From an uncultured Prevotellaceae bacterium (lineage in GTDB: Bacteria > Bacteroidota > Bacteroidia > Bacteroidales > Bacteroidaceae), in NCBI GenBank assembly GCA_900315565.1, contig OMZS01000004.1, forward strand, positions 96,456-160,455: DNA of 64,000 nt, given 5' to 3'. The notes beneath the pieces were generated by a model, which had not been told where the DNA came from, made no database searches, and saw only the letters and a list, made by a program, of their open reading frames with translations. Positions 42,180-50,251 of the stretch are shown here, piece by piece. The first letter of the stretch is position 1. Each line of letters starts with the position of its first letter. A program made the position numbers and the translations under genes.

Positions 42180-42211
42180 TTTGGAGGGATAAATATTTAT
42201 CCCTATTTTTG
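42180..42211 (+). promoter_or_regulatory. promoter with a 20-bp perfect palindrome (putative operator)
   Basis: TTTG (42180-42183), 20 bp, TATTTTTG (42204-42211). The spacer is filled exactly by AGGGATAAATATTTATCCCT (42185-42204), a perfect 20-bp palindrome. The arrangement is that of a repressor site which would block the polymerase. It drives the DUF4160/DUF2442-HTH pair. Confidence 0.8.
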
Positions 42212-42226
42212 CAGAAAAAAAGGAAA

Positions 42227-42469
42227 ATGCCCACAATACTCTTAGCGTTTGGCTTGCGCTTCTACTTTTATTCTGACGAGCACCTGCCCATCCATGTGCA
42301 TGTGGAGAATGGCGACGGACGTGCTAAATTTGCTCTTGACCCCGTTGTGGAACTGATAAAAAACGAAGGCATGAAGCCAAAAGATTTGAAGAAAGCCCAG
42401 ACTCTGTGCGAGACTTTTCAGGAAGACTTCATAGAGAAGTGGCATGAACACATGGACGAAAAAGACTGA
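42227..42469 (+). CDS. DUF4160 domain protein
   Basis: 80 residues from ATG 42227 (MPTILLAFGLRFYFYSDEHL). The frame is open further upstream only over the promoter and its inferred transcription start, so this ATG is the proper start and the leader is only about 10 nt. The family core is RFYFYSDEHLPIHVHVENGD, then GRAKFALDPVVELIKNEGM, followed by a helical C-terminus (KDLKKAQTLCETFQEDFIEK). The H-V-H-V segment is conserved with the first copy at 16960-17211. The gene lies 5 bp before a DUF2442 gene that has a DNA-binding domain. It is plausibly the toxin-like partner, though no activity is known. Confidence 0.85.
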   Translation: MPTILLAFGLRFYFYSDEHLPIHVHVENGDGRAKFALDPVVELIKNEGMKPKDLKKAQTLCETFQEDFIEKWHEHMDEKD

Positions 42470-42474
42470 CAAAG

Positions 42475-42891
42475 ATGAAAAAGATTCAGAAAATCTGGTT
42501 CGATGGCGAACGTATTTTCATGCAGACAACTGATGGTGAGAAACTCAGCCGTCCGTTGGAGGCTTTCCCCACTCTAAAGGATGCTTCGGAAGAGGACAGG
42601 GCCGATTATAAGATTGGCCGGTTTGGCGATGATGTCCGTTGGGAAAAATTGGACGAAGACATTCACATGTCCAGTTTTTATGAACAACAAGAGCCCAACC
42701 CCGACAACGAAATTGGAAGGCTGTTTAGTGCCTTTCCGCAGCTGAACGTATCAGAAATGGCCCGTTACATTGGAATCAACAAAAGTTTGCTGGCAAAATA
42801 TATTTATGGCATCAAGAAGCCCAGCGACCAGAGAGTGCAACAGATAAAGGAAGCACTTCATGCTATAGGCCAGCAACTGATTGCCGTCTGA
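42475..42891 (+). CDS. DUF2442 protein with C-terminal helix-turn-helix
   Basis: 138 residues. The DUF2442 part (about 1-65) has KIWFDGERIFMQTTDGEKLS, then PTLKDASEEDRADYKI and VRWEKLDEDIHMSSF. The C-terminal part (about 85-138) reads FSAFPQLNVSEMARYIGINK, then LLAKYIYGIKKPSDQRVQQI, a Cro/XRE-like helix-turn-helix. This combination is antitoxin-like: the partner binds DUF4160 and the helix-turn-helix would bind the palindrome at 42185-42204. It is 5 bp after the DUF4160 stop. The first copy in the window (17204-17446) lacks the DNA-binding part. Confidence 0.82.
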   Translation: MKKIQKIWFDGERIFMQTTDGEKLSRPLEAFPTLKDASEEDRADYKIGRFGDDVRWEKLDEDIHMSSFYEQQEPNPDNEIGRLFSAFPQLNVSEMARYIGINKSLLAKYIYGIKKPSDQRVQQIKEALHAIGQQLIAV

Positions 42892-42973
42892 GTTCGCTGG
42901 CGCTATTCATCTTTCCGTCCTTCAGACCTTGGAACAAAGATAAACTATTTACGGAGCAACGAATAATAAACAA

Positions 42974-43055
42974 ATAACGTCGGGAGATATTTTCGTAAAG
43001 CATGGAGTTACGAAAATATCTCCCGACGTTATTATAAAATTCTCTAGTAAATTTT
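42974..43055. repeat. dispersed repeat family A, copy 3, with a 25-bp perfect inverted repeat
   Basis: Positions 42974-42998 and 43008-43032 are perfect reverse complements (25 bp) around a 9-nt loop. The stem core reads CGTCGGGAGATATTTTCGTAA, nearly the 21-bp unit seen at 16.64-16.70 kb. AAAATTCTCTAGTAAATTTT (43036-43055) follows. The block lies directly after the second DUF4160/DUF2442 pair. Confidence 0.8.
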
Positions 43056-43183
43056 CAAAAAATGTACGACATTATTTGCCACATGCTTAAGAAAGGTTAA
43101 ATAAAATGGTGCTTGATGCAAGTTATCGGCCAGCGGAGCGTTTTCGGGGCAAAGAATCAACCTAAATAAAACGCATAGAAAAA

Positions 43184-44446
43184 ATGAAAAGAAGAAACAA
43201 GTTCTCCATGTTAGCCGGCGGTTGTCTGCTGGCAGCAATGATGATGGTGGCATCGTGCTCCACAAAAGAAGACTGCATCAGCCCCACCCCCGCCGAAGAT
43301 TTATATAGTCCAGACATGGCATACACAGCTTCTGACAAAGGAGGCGTGCCACCTAACGGGGGAGGCAGCAGTGGCGAAGACTCACAAAACGGCAACACCA
43401 ACGCTGGCATCGTGACGGCTGCCGAATGGTGCGACCTGACGCATTGGCCTTTCTGGTCGGCACTGATGCTGAGCGAGGAGTTCGCGGACAAGAGCGACTA
43501 CTGGAAATTCTATACCAACAACCGCGTTGCCGTGAAAGTGACCGATGCAAAAGGCAACGCCTTGGCCGGTGTAAGCGTGAAACTGCTGAGCGAAGGCGGC
43601 GTCGCGAACACCGTTTGGGAAACCGTAACCGACAATCACGGACTGGCAGAGTGTTGGCTGGGCATGTTTCAGCCTGCGAAAGCCAATGCCGACCGCCTGC
43701 GCGTCAGCGTGGACGGAAAGGTAATGAACGGACACCCCGTGGTATGTCCCTTGGATTCGCTCATGGAATCGGTGCCCATTAACGAATACGTATGCAGCCG
43801 TTCAACACACGCCACCCAACAGGCCGACATTGCCTTCATTGTGGATGCCACGGGTTCGATGATGGACGAAATAAACTTCCTGAAGAGCGACCTTATGGAT
43901 ATCATCAGCCACGTGGAGTCGGTTCGCCCTGCCATGAAAATGCGCACGGCAGCACTATTCTACCGTGACGAAGGCGACGAGTATCTCACACGCCACCAGA
44001 ACTTTTCGGACGACGTTGCCAGCACACTCAGTTTTGTTGAGCAGCAGAAAGCCGATGGCGGTGGCGACTATCCCGAGGCTGTGCATACTGCGCTCGAAAA
44101 GATGCTTCAAGAACTGTCGTGGGACAAGCAGGCACGCACCCGTCTGGCGTTTCTAGTGCTCGACGCACCAGCCCACTATGAGGATGCCGTTATCCGCTCG
44201 TTGCAGCAGTCGGTGGGGCTGTGCGCCAAACAGGGTATCAAACTCATTCCCGTAGCAGCCAGTGGTGTGGATAAAAACACCGAGTTCATGCTGCGATTTT
44301 TTGCCAATGCCACGGGCGGCACCTATGTTTTCCTGACCGATGACAGCGGTGTGGGCTATAGTCACCTGAAAGCCTCAGTAGGCGACTACAAGGTAGAGCA
44401 GCTCAACCAGTTGCTCATTCGCCTGATAGAGTACTACACAGAGTAA
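43184..44446 (+). CDS. von Willebrand factor A domain lipoprotein
   Basis: 420 residues. A lipoprotein signal ends at MVASC (Cys25), followed by a Gly/Ser/Asn-rich spacer. About 105-190 is a carboxypeptidase-regulatory-like beta domain (VAVKVTDAKGNALAGVSVKL). About 210-420 is a vWA domain with a variant MIDAS motif DATGSM in IAFIVDATGSMMDEINF, and the further strands AALFYRDEGDEYLT and LAFLVLDAPAHY. The vWA part has the form seen in surface proteins that bind a ligand through a metal ion. It is outer-membrane associated. A terminator separates it from the convergent fructan locus. Confidence 0.88.
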   Translation: MKRRNKFSMLAGGCLLAAMMMVASCSTKEDCISPTPAEDLYSPDMAYTASDKGGVPPNGGGSSGEDSQNGNTNAGIVTAAEWCDLTHWPFWSALMLSEEFADKSDYWKFYTNNRVAVKVTDAKGNALAGVSVKLLSEGGVANTVWETVTDNHGLAECWLGMFQPAKANADRLRVSVDGKVMNGHPVVCPLDSLMESVPINEYVCSRSTHATQQADIAFIVDATGSMMDEINFLKSDLMDIISHVESVRPAMKMRTAALFYRDEGDEYLTRHQNFSDDVASTLSFVEQQKADGGGDYPEAVHTALEKMLQELSWDKQARTRLAFLVLDAPAHYEDAVIRSLQQSVGLCAKQGIKLIPVAASGVDKNTEFMLRFFANATGGTYVFLTDDSGVGYSHLKASVGDYKVEQLNQLLIRLIEYYTE

Positions 44447-44468
44447 GATGACATATAGTTACGCTGAC

Positions 44469-44517
44469 AGAAACAGAGAGAGCAGCAAACTTTCCGTTTG
44501 CTGCTCTCTCTGTTTCT
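44469..44517. terminator. bidirectional terminator, 22-bp perfect stem
   Basis: Positions 44469-44490 and 44496-44517 are perfect reverse complements (core GAAACAGAGAGAGCAGCAAA) with a 5-nt loop. It separates the vWA gene and the end of the fructan locus. Confidence 0.85.
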
Positions 44518-44540
44518 ATGCACTGGTTAGAAGTGGCGTA

Positions 44541-45425
44541 TTATCTGTTTTTCAATTCTGCGGGCAGTATGGGCATGGCTCCATTCTGAGTGCACACGTA
44601 TGCGCTTACTTCTACTGCCAGGCGATGAGCCTCGGCCACAGGTTTGCCATTGAGAATGGCTGCGCAGAAAGAACCGGTGAACGAGTCGCCTGCACCCACG
44701 GTGTCGGCCACCTGCACTTTGGGAGTTGGCTGGAACGACATTTGTCCTGGCGTAAACACGTAGCTGCCATTTGTGCCACAGGTGAGCACAAGCATGTCGA
44801 GGTTGTATTTGCCCAAAATAAGCCAGCACTTGTTTTCGATGTCGAGTCCGGGATAGCCAAACATACGGCCAATCAGCACCAGTTCCTCGTCGTTGATCTT
44901 GAGAATGTTGCAACGCTGGAACGACTCTTTCAGAATATCCATGGTGTAGAACTGCTGGCGTAGGTTGATGTCGAATATTTTCAGGCAGTCGTCGGGTGTG
45001 GCATCCAGGAATTTCTTGATGGTCTCGCGGCTGACCACATTGCGCTGGGCAAGCGATCCGAAGCACACGGCACGGCAGTTGCGGGCAATCTGGGCTATGT
45101 CGTCATCGAAGGGAATGTTATCCCATGCCACATTCTCCTTGATATCGTACGTGGGAATACCCTGTTCGTCGAGCTGTACCTGCACCGTGCCCGTGGGGTA
45201 TGGCACGCGTGGCAGCAGGTCGTTCAGATTGTGCTCACGCAGCGCCTCAATGGTCTCGTCGGCCAGTTTGTCCTCACCCAAGGCACTCACGGCTATTGTG
45301 TTGTCCATGCCCAAGAACTGTCCGGCATGATAGGCAAAATTGGCGGGTGCGCCACCCAGTTTCTTACCATCGGGAAGAACATCCCACAGGACTTCTCCGA
45401 GTCCTACTACATAACGTTTGTTCAT
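44541..45425 (-). CDS. fructokinase (PfkB family)
   Basis: 294 residues. The PfkB N-terminal signature GEVLWDVLPDGKKLGGAPANFAYH is split here as GEVLWDVLPDG and KKLGGAPANFAYHAGQFLG. The C-terminal signature is ADTVGAGDSFTGSFCAAIL with the catalytic Asp in GAGD. It should phosphorylate fructose to fructose-6-phosphate with ATP. It is the last gene of the fructan utilisation locus (after MFS, GH32, GH32), which fits the release of fructose by the upstream enzymes. A gap of 64 bp separates it from the permease gene. It is cytoplasmic. Confidence 0.92.
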   Translation of the reverse strand: MNKRYVVGLGEVLWDVLPDGKKLGGAPANFAYHAGQFLGMDNTIAVSALGEDKLADETIEALREHNLNDLLPRVPYPTGTVQVQLDEQGIPTYDIKENVAWDNIPFDDDIAQIARNCRAVCFGSLAQRNVVSRETIKKFLDATPDDCLKIFDINLRQQFYTMDILKESFQRCNILKINDEELVLIGRMFGYPGLDIENKCWLILGKYNLDMLVLTCGTNGSYVFTPGQMSFQPTPKVQVADTVGAGDSFTGSFCAAILNGKPVAEAHRLAVEVSAYVCTQNGAMPILPAELKNR

Positions 45426-45489
45426 TGTATTACTGATTTTAGATTTTTATGTTTTTTTAGATTTGAGGGTTGGTTAGGGTTGGGAGAGT

Positions 45490-46659
45490 TTATTTCTTAT
45501 GGTCAATTGATAATTGCTTGATGTATGTAAACAAATAAACCACACCAACAGCCATCACGAGAACGGCACCAGCCTGGCCCATGGCATCGCTCATCAAGCC
45601 CATGAAAAGCGGGAAGATGGTACCACCAAACAGACCCATAATCATCAGGCCGCTCACCTCGTTCTGCTTATCGGGCATCGACTCAAGAGCCGTGGCAAAG
45701 CACATGGAGAAGATGTTGGAGTTGCCATAACCCACCAGAGCAATGGCTGTGTAGAGCATCCACTTCTCTGTGCCGAAGAAAAGGCCGCACATCGACAAGG
45801 CCATCATGCACACAGAGATAATGAAGAATGTGCGCATCTTGAGCACGCGCAGGAAGAACGAGCCCGTAAGACAGCCTATTGTACGGAAAATGAAATAGAG
45901 CGAAGTGGCAAAGGCTGCATCGTTGAGCGTCATGCCGAGGCGCTCCATCAGAATCTTGGGAGCCGTGGTGTTGGTACCCACATCGATGCCAACGTGGCAC
46001 ATGATGCCGAGGAACGACAGCAGCACGATGGGCGTTCCCAACAATTTGAAACACTCTACGAACGTAGAAGGCTTGCCCTCAACAGGAGGCTCCTCAATAG
46101 GCGTGATGAAAAGCAGAAGGGTTGACAGCACACCCACGACGAAGAAGATGCCGAACAGCACACGCCAATTGAGCCCAAACTCGGGAATAACCATCGTGGC
46201 ACCCCACATGGCAAAATAAGGAGCCGAGAACGATGCGATGGCTTTGATAAACTGTCCGAAGGTGAGTGTTGAAGCCAGATTGCCACCACCCATAACAGTT
46301 GAAACCAACGGGTTGAGCGATGTCTGCATCAAGGCATTGCCGATGCCCAAGAGCGAGAAAGCCACCAGCATGATGCCGAAGCTCTCACCAAACAGCGGCA
46401 GCAACAGCGACACCACTGTCACCACGAGCGAGAGCAGCACCGTCTTCTTCCGGCCGATTTTGTTCATCAGCATTCCTGTAGGCACACTGAAGATGAGGAA
46501 CCAGAAGAACACAAGCGAGGGGAACACGTTGGCTACAGAGTCGCTCAGCGACAAGTCGGCCTTCACATAGTTGGACGCAATGCCAACCAAATCCACAAAG
46601 CCCATGCAGAAGAAGCAGAGCATCACGGGGATCAAATAGATTGATTTGTTTTTACCCAT
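45490..46659 (-). CDS. FucP-family MFS permease (fructose import)
   Basis: 389 residues with about 12 membrane helices. Family features are VMLCFFCMGFVDLVGIASNY, LVTVVSLLLPLFGESFGIML and GGGNLASTLTFGQFIKAIAS. It is the same superfamily branch as the permease at 7184-8404, but sequence differs. Located between fructokinase and GH32 genes, it probably imports fructose released in the periplasm. Comparable permeases sit in Bacteroides levan loci. The 120-bp gap to the GH32 gene is filled with AT-rich short repeats. Confidence 0.85.
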   Translation of the reverse strand: MGKNKSIYLIPVMLCFFCMGFVDLVGIASNYVKADLSLSDSVANVFPSLVFFWFLIFSVPTGMLMNKIGRKKTVLLSLVVTVVSLLLPLFGESFGIMLVAFSLLGIGNALMQTSLNPLVSTVMGGGNLASTLTFGQFIKAIASFSAPYFAMWGATMVIPEFGLNWRVLFGIFFVVGVLSTLLLFITPIEEPPVEGKPSTFVECFKLLGTPIVLLSFLGIMCHVGIDVGTNTTAPKILMERLGMTLNDAAFATSLYFIFRTIGCLTGSFFLRVLKMRTFFIISVCMMALSMCGLFFGTEKWMLYTAIALVGYGNSNIFSMCFATALESMPDKQNEVSGLMIMGLFGGTIFPLFMGLMSDAMGQAGAVLVMAVGVVYLFTYIKQLSIDHKK

Positions 46660-46669
46660 ATCAATAATT

Positions 46670-46790
46670 CATAATTATACGATTATACTATTTCACTATT
46701 TAATTATGCATTATGCATTATGCATTTTAAAGATTTCACTATTTCACAATTATCAATCTCAAATTTTTAATCTTTAATCTTTAATTTTTA
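46670..46790. repeat. AT-rich tandem short repeats (ATTATGC / TTTAATC)
   Basis: Contains three ATTATGC units (about 46704-46724) and several TTTAATCT units before the GH32 stop. Similar runs are at 48530-48590, 51765-51800, 53590-53620 and 59740-59790, most at gene junctions of the fructan locus. Confidence 0.55.
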
Positions 46791-48469
46791 ATTGTAAAAA
46801 CAGTTGCCTTGCCGCCCTTCACTTTCAGCGTATTGTACGGTTCCGAGGGGAACACGAGGTTGGTCATTGCCATTTTGCCCTGAGCATCGAAAGCCTCAAT
46901 GGAGCAACGATCGATGAAGATGCGCAGCTGCTTAATAGCGCCGTAGGTTGGTGCCTCGGTCACGCAGGGGAAGGCTTCGCTAAACCCAACGTCACCGCTC
47001 TTGGTGCGGTCCATGGTGAAAGTCTGCTTCGAGCCGTCATAAGTCATCACCACTTTCTCGCCCTTTGCATTAGAAAGGACAATCTCTGCCTGATTCTTTA
47101 TGTCAACAACAATCTCGCAGGCCTCTGTTGGCTTATTGATCTTTGCGCCACGCACGGCCAACATCTCTTTTGAAGGCACCACGCTGACGTAAGTCTCCTC
47201 ACCGAAAGTAAACAGGCCAAGATCGCGCGGAATGCTGTTGGCTGAGCGGAACTGCTTGGTGGGCACTTGGTTGGCATACTGCCAGTTGCTCATCCACGCC
47301 AACACCACGCGGCGGTTGTCGGGCGCGTTGTAGAACGAGACAGTGGCATAATGGTCCTTGCCGTAATCCATCCACTTGGTTACCTTCGGCATTGACTCGC
47401 AAGTGAACTTATGACCATCGAAATTGCCTACAAAATATTGCGTAGCACTGCCACCAAACGGACCGCCAGGGTTGATGTTGCAAAGGAGCACCCACTTTTT
47501 ATTATTATGTTTTTCATCTTTCAACTCAAACAAGTCGGGACACTCCCAAACGCCGCCATGGTTGCCATATTCCTGGCCAAACGACGACTCATACTGCCAA
47601 GCCTTCAGGTCGGCAGACGAATAAATCTGCATCTCCTGCCCCACGGCCAGAATCATAATCCAGCGCTTGGTGCCCTCATACCAGAACACGTTAGGATCGC
47701 GGAAGTCGGGTTTGTCAGCCGTAAGGATGGGGTTGCCTTCATATTTCGTAAAGGTGCGACCATTGTCCTTCGACACGGCCATAGACTGCGTCTGATGATG
47801 TCCTGCAGAAGTGTAGAACGCCACCACGCACTCCCCCCAGGGGGAGTTGGAGGGGGCCGTCACGCACGAGCCACTGAAGATGCTGCCCAACCAGTCGGGC
47901 TCAAAGGTCAGGGGCTGAGCCTCCCAGTGTACCAGGTCCTTCGATGTAGAATGTCCCCAGTGCATGTTTTCCCACTGCGAGCCGTAAGGGTTATACTGAT
48001 AGTAGAGATGCCAAACACCGTCCTTGTAGAACATACCGTTCGGGTCGTTCATCCAGCCGTACTGCGGTGTGTGGTGATACAGCGGGCGGAAGCGCTCGCG
48101 GTTGGCCGTATCGAATGTGTCGGAAAGTTTGATTTCTTTCCAGCATACAAACTCGCCAACGGCACCTTTCTGCCGGCGGTCGCCATGGAACTCAATGTCC
48201 AAGAGGCGGGCATTTTTCAGTTCATAAGGCACCCAATAGTCCACACGGTCAACGGCCAGCTTCACATTAATACGCTGCACCATTTCGTTGCGTCCGTCGA
48301 GCACCGCAATGGCGGCAATCTCCTCTGTTTCCTGCACGGGCAGCAGCACATATTTTGCACTGCCCACACGCAACATGGCATGCTTCTCGCCCAGCACCAT
48401 CGGCACCACCTGCGCCATGCCTATTGCCGCAATCATCATTGCCGTGAGTGTCAATATTACTCTTTTCAT
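46781..48469 (-). CDS. GH32 exo-fructanase / invertase, exported
   Basis: 562 residues with a signal peptide ending near IGMAQ. An N-terminal beta domain (about 21-110), common in Bacteroides GH32 enzymes, precedes the five-bladed propeller. Catalytic motifs: WMNDPNG (139-145, nucleophile Asp142), RDP (257-259, transition-state Asp258) and ECPD (309-312, acid/base Glu309). A C-terminal beta sandwich ends the protein (LRIFIDRCSIEAFDAQGKMA). It hydrolyses fructose from fructans or sucrose, probably in the periplasm. Positions 205-212 (APSNSPWG) are encoded by a copy of the CCCTCC...GGGGGAG repeat near 47830-47860, an insertion relative to the other GH32. Confidence 0.92.
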   Translation of the reverse strand: MKRVILTLTAMMIAAIGMAQVVPMVLGEKHAMLRVGSAKYVLLPVQETEEIAAIAVLDGRNEMVQRINVKLAVDRVDYWVPYELKNARLLDIEFHGDRRQKGAVGEFVCWKEIKLSDTFDTANRERFRPLYHHTPQYGWMNDPNGMFYKDGVWHLYYQYNPYGSQWENMHWGHSTSKDLVHWEAQPLTFEPDWLGSIFSGSCVTAPSNSPWGECVVAFYTSAGHHQTQSMAVSKDNGRTFTKYEGNPILTADKPDFRDPNVFWYEGTKRWIMILAVGQEMQIYSSADLKAWQYESSFGQEYGNHGGVWECPDLFELKDEKHNNKKWVLLCNINPGGPFGGSATQYFVGNFDGHKFTCESMPKVTKWMDYGKDHYATVSFYNAPDNRRVVLAWMSNWQYANQVPTKQFRSANSIPRDLGLFTFGEETYVSVVPSKEMLAVRGAKINKPTEACEIVVDIKNQAEIVLSNAKGEKVVMTYDGSKQTFTMDRTKSGDVGFSEAFPCVTEAPTYGAIKQLRIFIDRCSIEAFDAQGKMAMTNLVFPSEPYNTLKVKGGKATVFTIKN

Positions 48470-48660
48470 TTCTTTAGGTTTTTAGTTATTTGTTCATTAT
48501 CTGCAAAGATACGAACAATTTTACAATTACACAATTTTCAAATATCAATTATCAATTGTCAACTATCAATTTTCAAATTGTTATCCCGAAAAACAATCTT
48601 CCCCCTATCAAGAACTAAACTTAAGTATGAAATCTAATCTATATCCATGAGTGCAGGCAT

Positions 48661-50226
48661 TCACTTCCAAATGCTTTTCAGCGTACGCACTTGAGCGTCG
48701 CTGTTGTCACCGCTTACATCCACACGGTTATAGATGGACTTGGGGAACACAAGGTTGCTCATCGACATGGTACCGTCTTTGGTGAGAATTTCCACCGACG
48801 ACTGGTCGATGTAGAGGTCGAGAGTAACTGTGTTGCCTTCCGTATTCAGCGGAGCCTGCATAGAAGGAATGGAGAATGAGCCATTAAACGAAGTATTGCC
48901 TGTCGTTTTTGTGCGGTGGGCGGTAAGCGTGCGGGCAGATGCATTCACATCGAGCACGAATGTTTCGTCCTGCTCATTCGAGAGAGTGATGGTAGAGTTC
49001 TTGTCAAGACCAATAGTCAGGCGAAGCTGATAAGCATCGGCGGCACCAAAGGCTCCACTCACCTGCTGCCATTGACCGGCAATCTTGTCAATCTCATTCA
49101 CTACAGGACAACAGAGCAGCGGCTTGCCGTCTAGCTCAGTGAGCGTCAGCTGGCGGGGCAGCGTCATGGCCGAACGCCAAGGCGAGCAGGGCACATTGCC
49201 CGCATACTGCCAGTTGTTCATCCAGCCAATCATCACTCTGCGGTCGCCTGTGTTGCTCCAGGTCACACCGGCATAATTGTCCATTCCGTAGTCGAGCCAC
49301 AAAGGATATTTGAGCTCGTCGGGAGTGAAGGTGGTTCCGTCGAACTGACCCACGAAGTACATCGTGCCCGAGCCGAGAATGGGACCACCGGGATTGACAC
49401 TCACGAGCATCACCCATTTTTTAATATTTAATTTTTCATCTTTAATCTCAAACAGGTCAGGACACTCCCATTGCAAGCTGGGTCTGCCAGCCAAAGGCAC
49501 GAAGAATGTGCTCAGATGCTGCCACGATTTCAGGTCGGAAGAGCCATAAATCTCCACGCCCATTTTCCATCCTTTGGCCAGACACATGATCCATTTTCCG
49601 CTCGCCTCATGCCAAAACACCTTCGGGTCGCGCAGGTTGTCGTCGTCGTTTTTTATCACGGGGTTGCCTGTGAATCGTGTGAAGTTCTTGCCACCGTCGG
49701 TGCTGTAGGCGATGCTCTGCTGCTGTTTGCCCTCGACGGGTGCTTTCTCGCCGGCCGAGGTGTAGAGTGCCACCATGGCCCCGGCCCCGAAGCCGGAGGT
49801 GTTGTCCTTGTCGATGACACACGAGCCGCTGAAGACGGCTCCCAGGTCGTCACGTATCAGAGCCACGGCCTGTTCGGACCAGTGAATGAGGTCGGAAGAA
49901 GTGGCGTGTCCCCACGACATGTTACCCCAGTCGTTGCCCTGTGGATTATACTGATAGAACAGATGCCAGACGCCGTCGGCAAACACCATACCGTTGGGGT
50001 CGTTCATCCAGTTCTTAGCAGGTGTGAAGTGTATTTGCGGACGATACAACTCAGAGTAATCGCTTTTGGTAGTCGGTTCGGTAGGAGTAGAAGGCTCTTC
50101 GGGCTTCGGACCGTCAATTATTGGATTATAATCCTGTTTGGGGTCGTCACTTCCACAGGCAACAATGGAAGCCGCCATGAGAGCGGCCACCACTGTCACA
50201 GATAAGAAATTAATCAATTTCTTCAT
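48661..50226 (-). CDS. GH32 fructanase, surface lipoprotein
   Basis: 521 residues. A lipoprotein signal ends at IVACG (Cys24), followed by a Pro/Thr/Glu-rich spacer to about residue 55. The GH32 propeller has WMNDPNG (73-79, nucleophile Asp76), RDP (199-201) and ECPD (254-257, acid/base Glu254). The C-terminal sandwich follows (VTLDLYIDQSSVEILTKDGT). As a lipoprotein without the extra N-terminal beta domain it is likely to act at the cell surface on long fructans. In Bacteroides levan loci the surface GH32 is endo-acting. It is 25 bp after the DUF4960 gene on the same strand. Confidence 0.92.
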   Translation of the reverse strand: MKKLINFLSVTVVAALMAASIVACGSDDPKQDYNPIIDGPKPEEPSTPTEPTTKSDYSELYRPQIHFTPAKNWMNDPNGMVFADGVWHLFYQYNPQGNDWGNMSWGHATSSDLIHWSEQAVALIRDDLGAVFSGSCVIDKDNTSGFGAGAMVALYTSAGEKAPVEGKQQQSIAYSTDGGKNFTRFTGNPVIKNDDDNLRDPKVFWHEASGKWIMCLAKGWKMGVEIYGSSDLKSWQHLSTFFVPLAGRPSLQWECPDLFEIKDEKLNIKKWVMLVSVNPGGPILGSGTMYFVGQFDGTTFTPDELKYPLWLDYGMDNYAGVTWSNTGDRRVMIGWMNNWQYAGNVPCSPWRSAMTLPRQLTLTELDGKPLLCCPVVNEIDKIAGQWQQVSGAFGAADAYQLRLTIGLDKNSTITLSNEQDETFVLDVNASARTLTAHRTKTTGNTSFNGSFSIPSMQAPLNTEGNTVTLDLYIDQSSVEILTKDGTMSMSNLVFPKSIYNRVDVSGDNSDAQVRTLKSIWK

Positions 50227-50251
50227 AATTACCGATTAACTAACCATTCAA

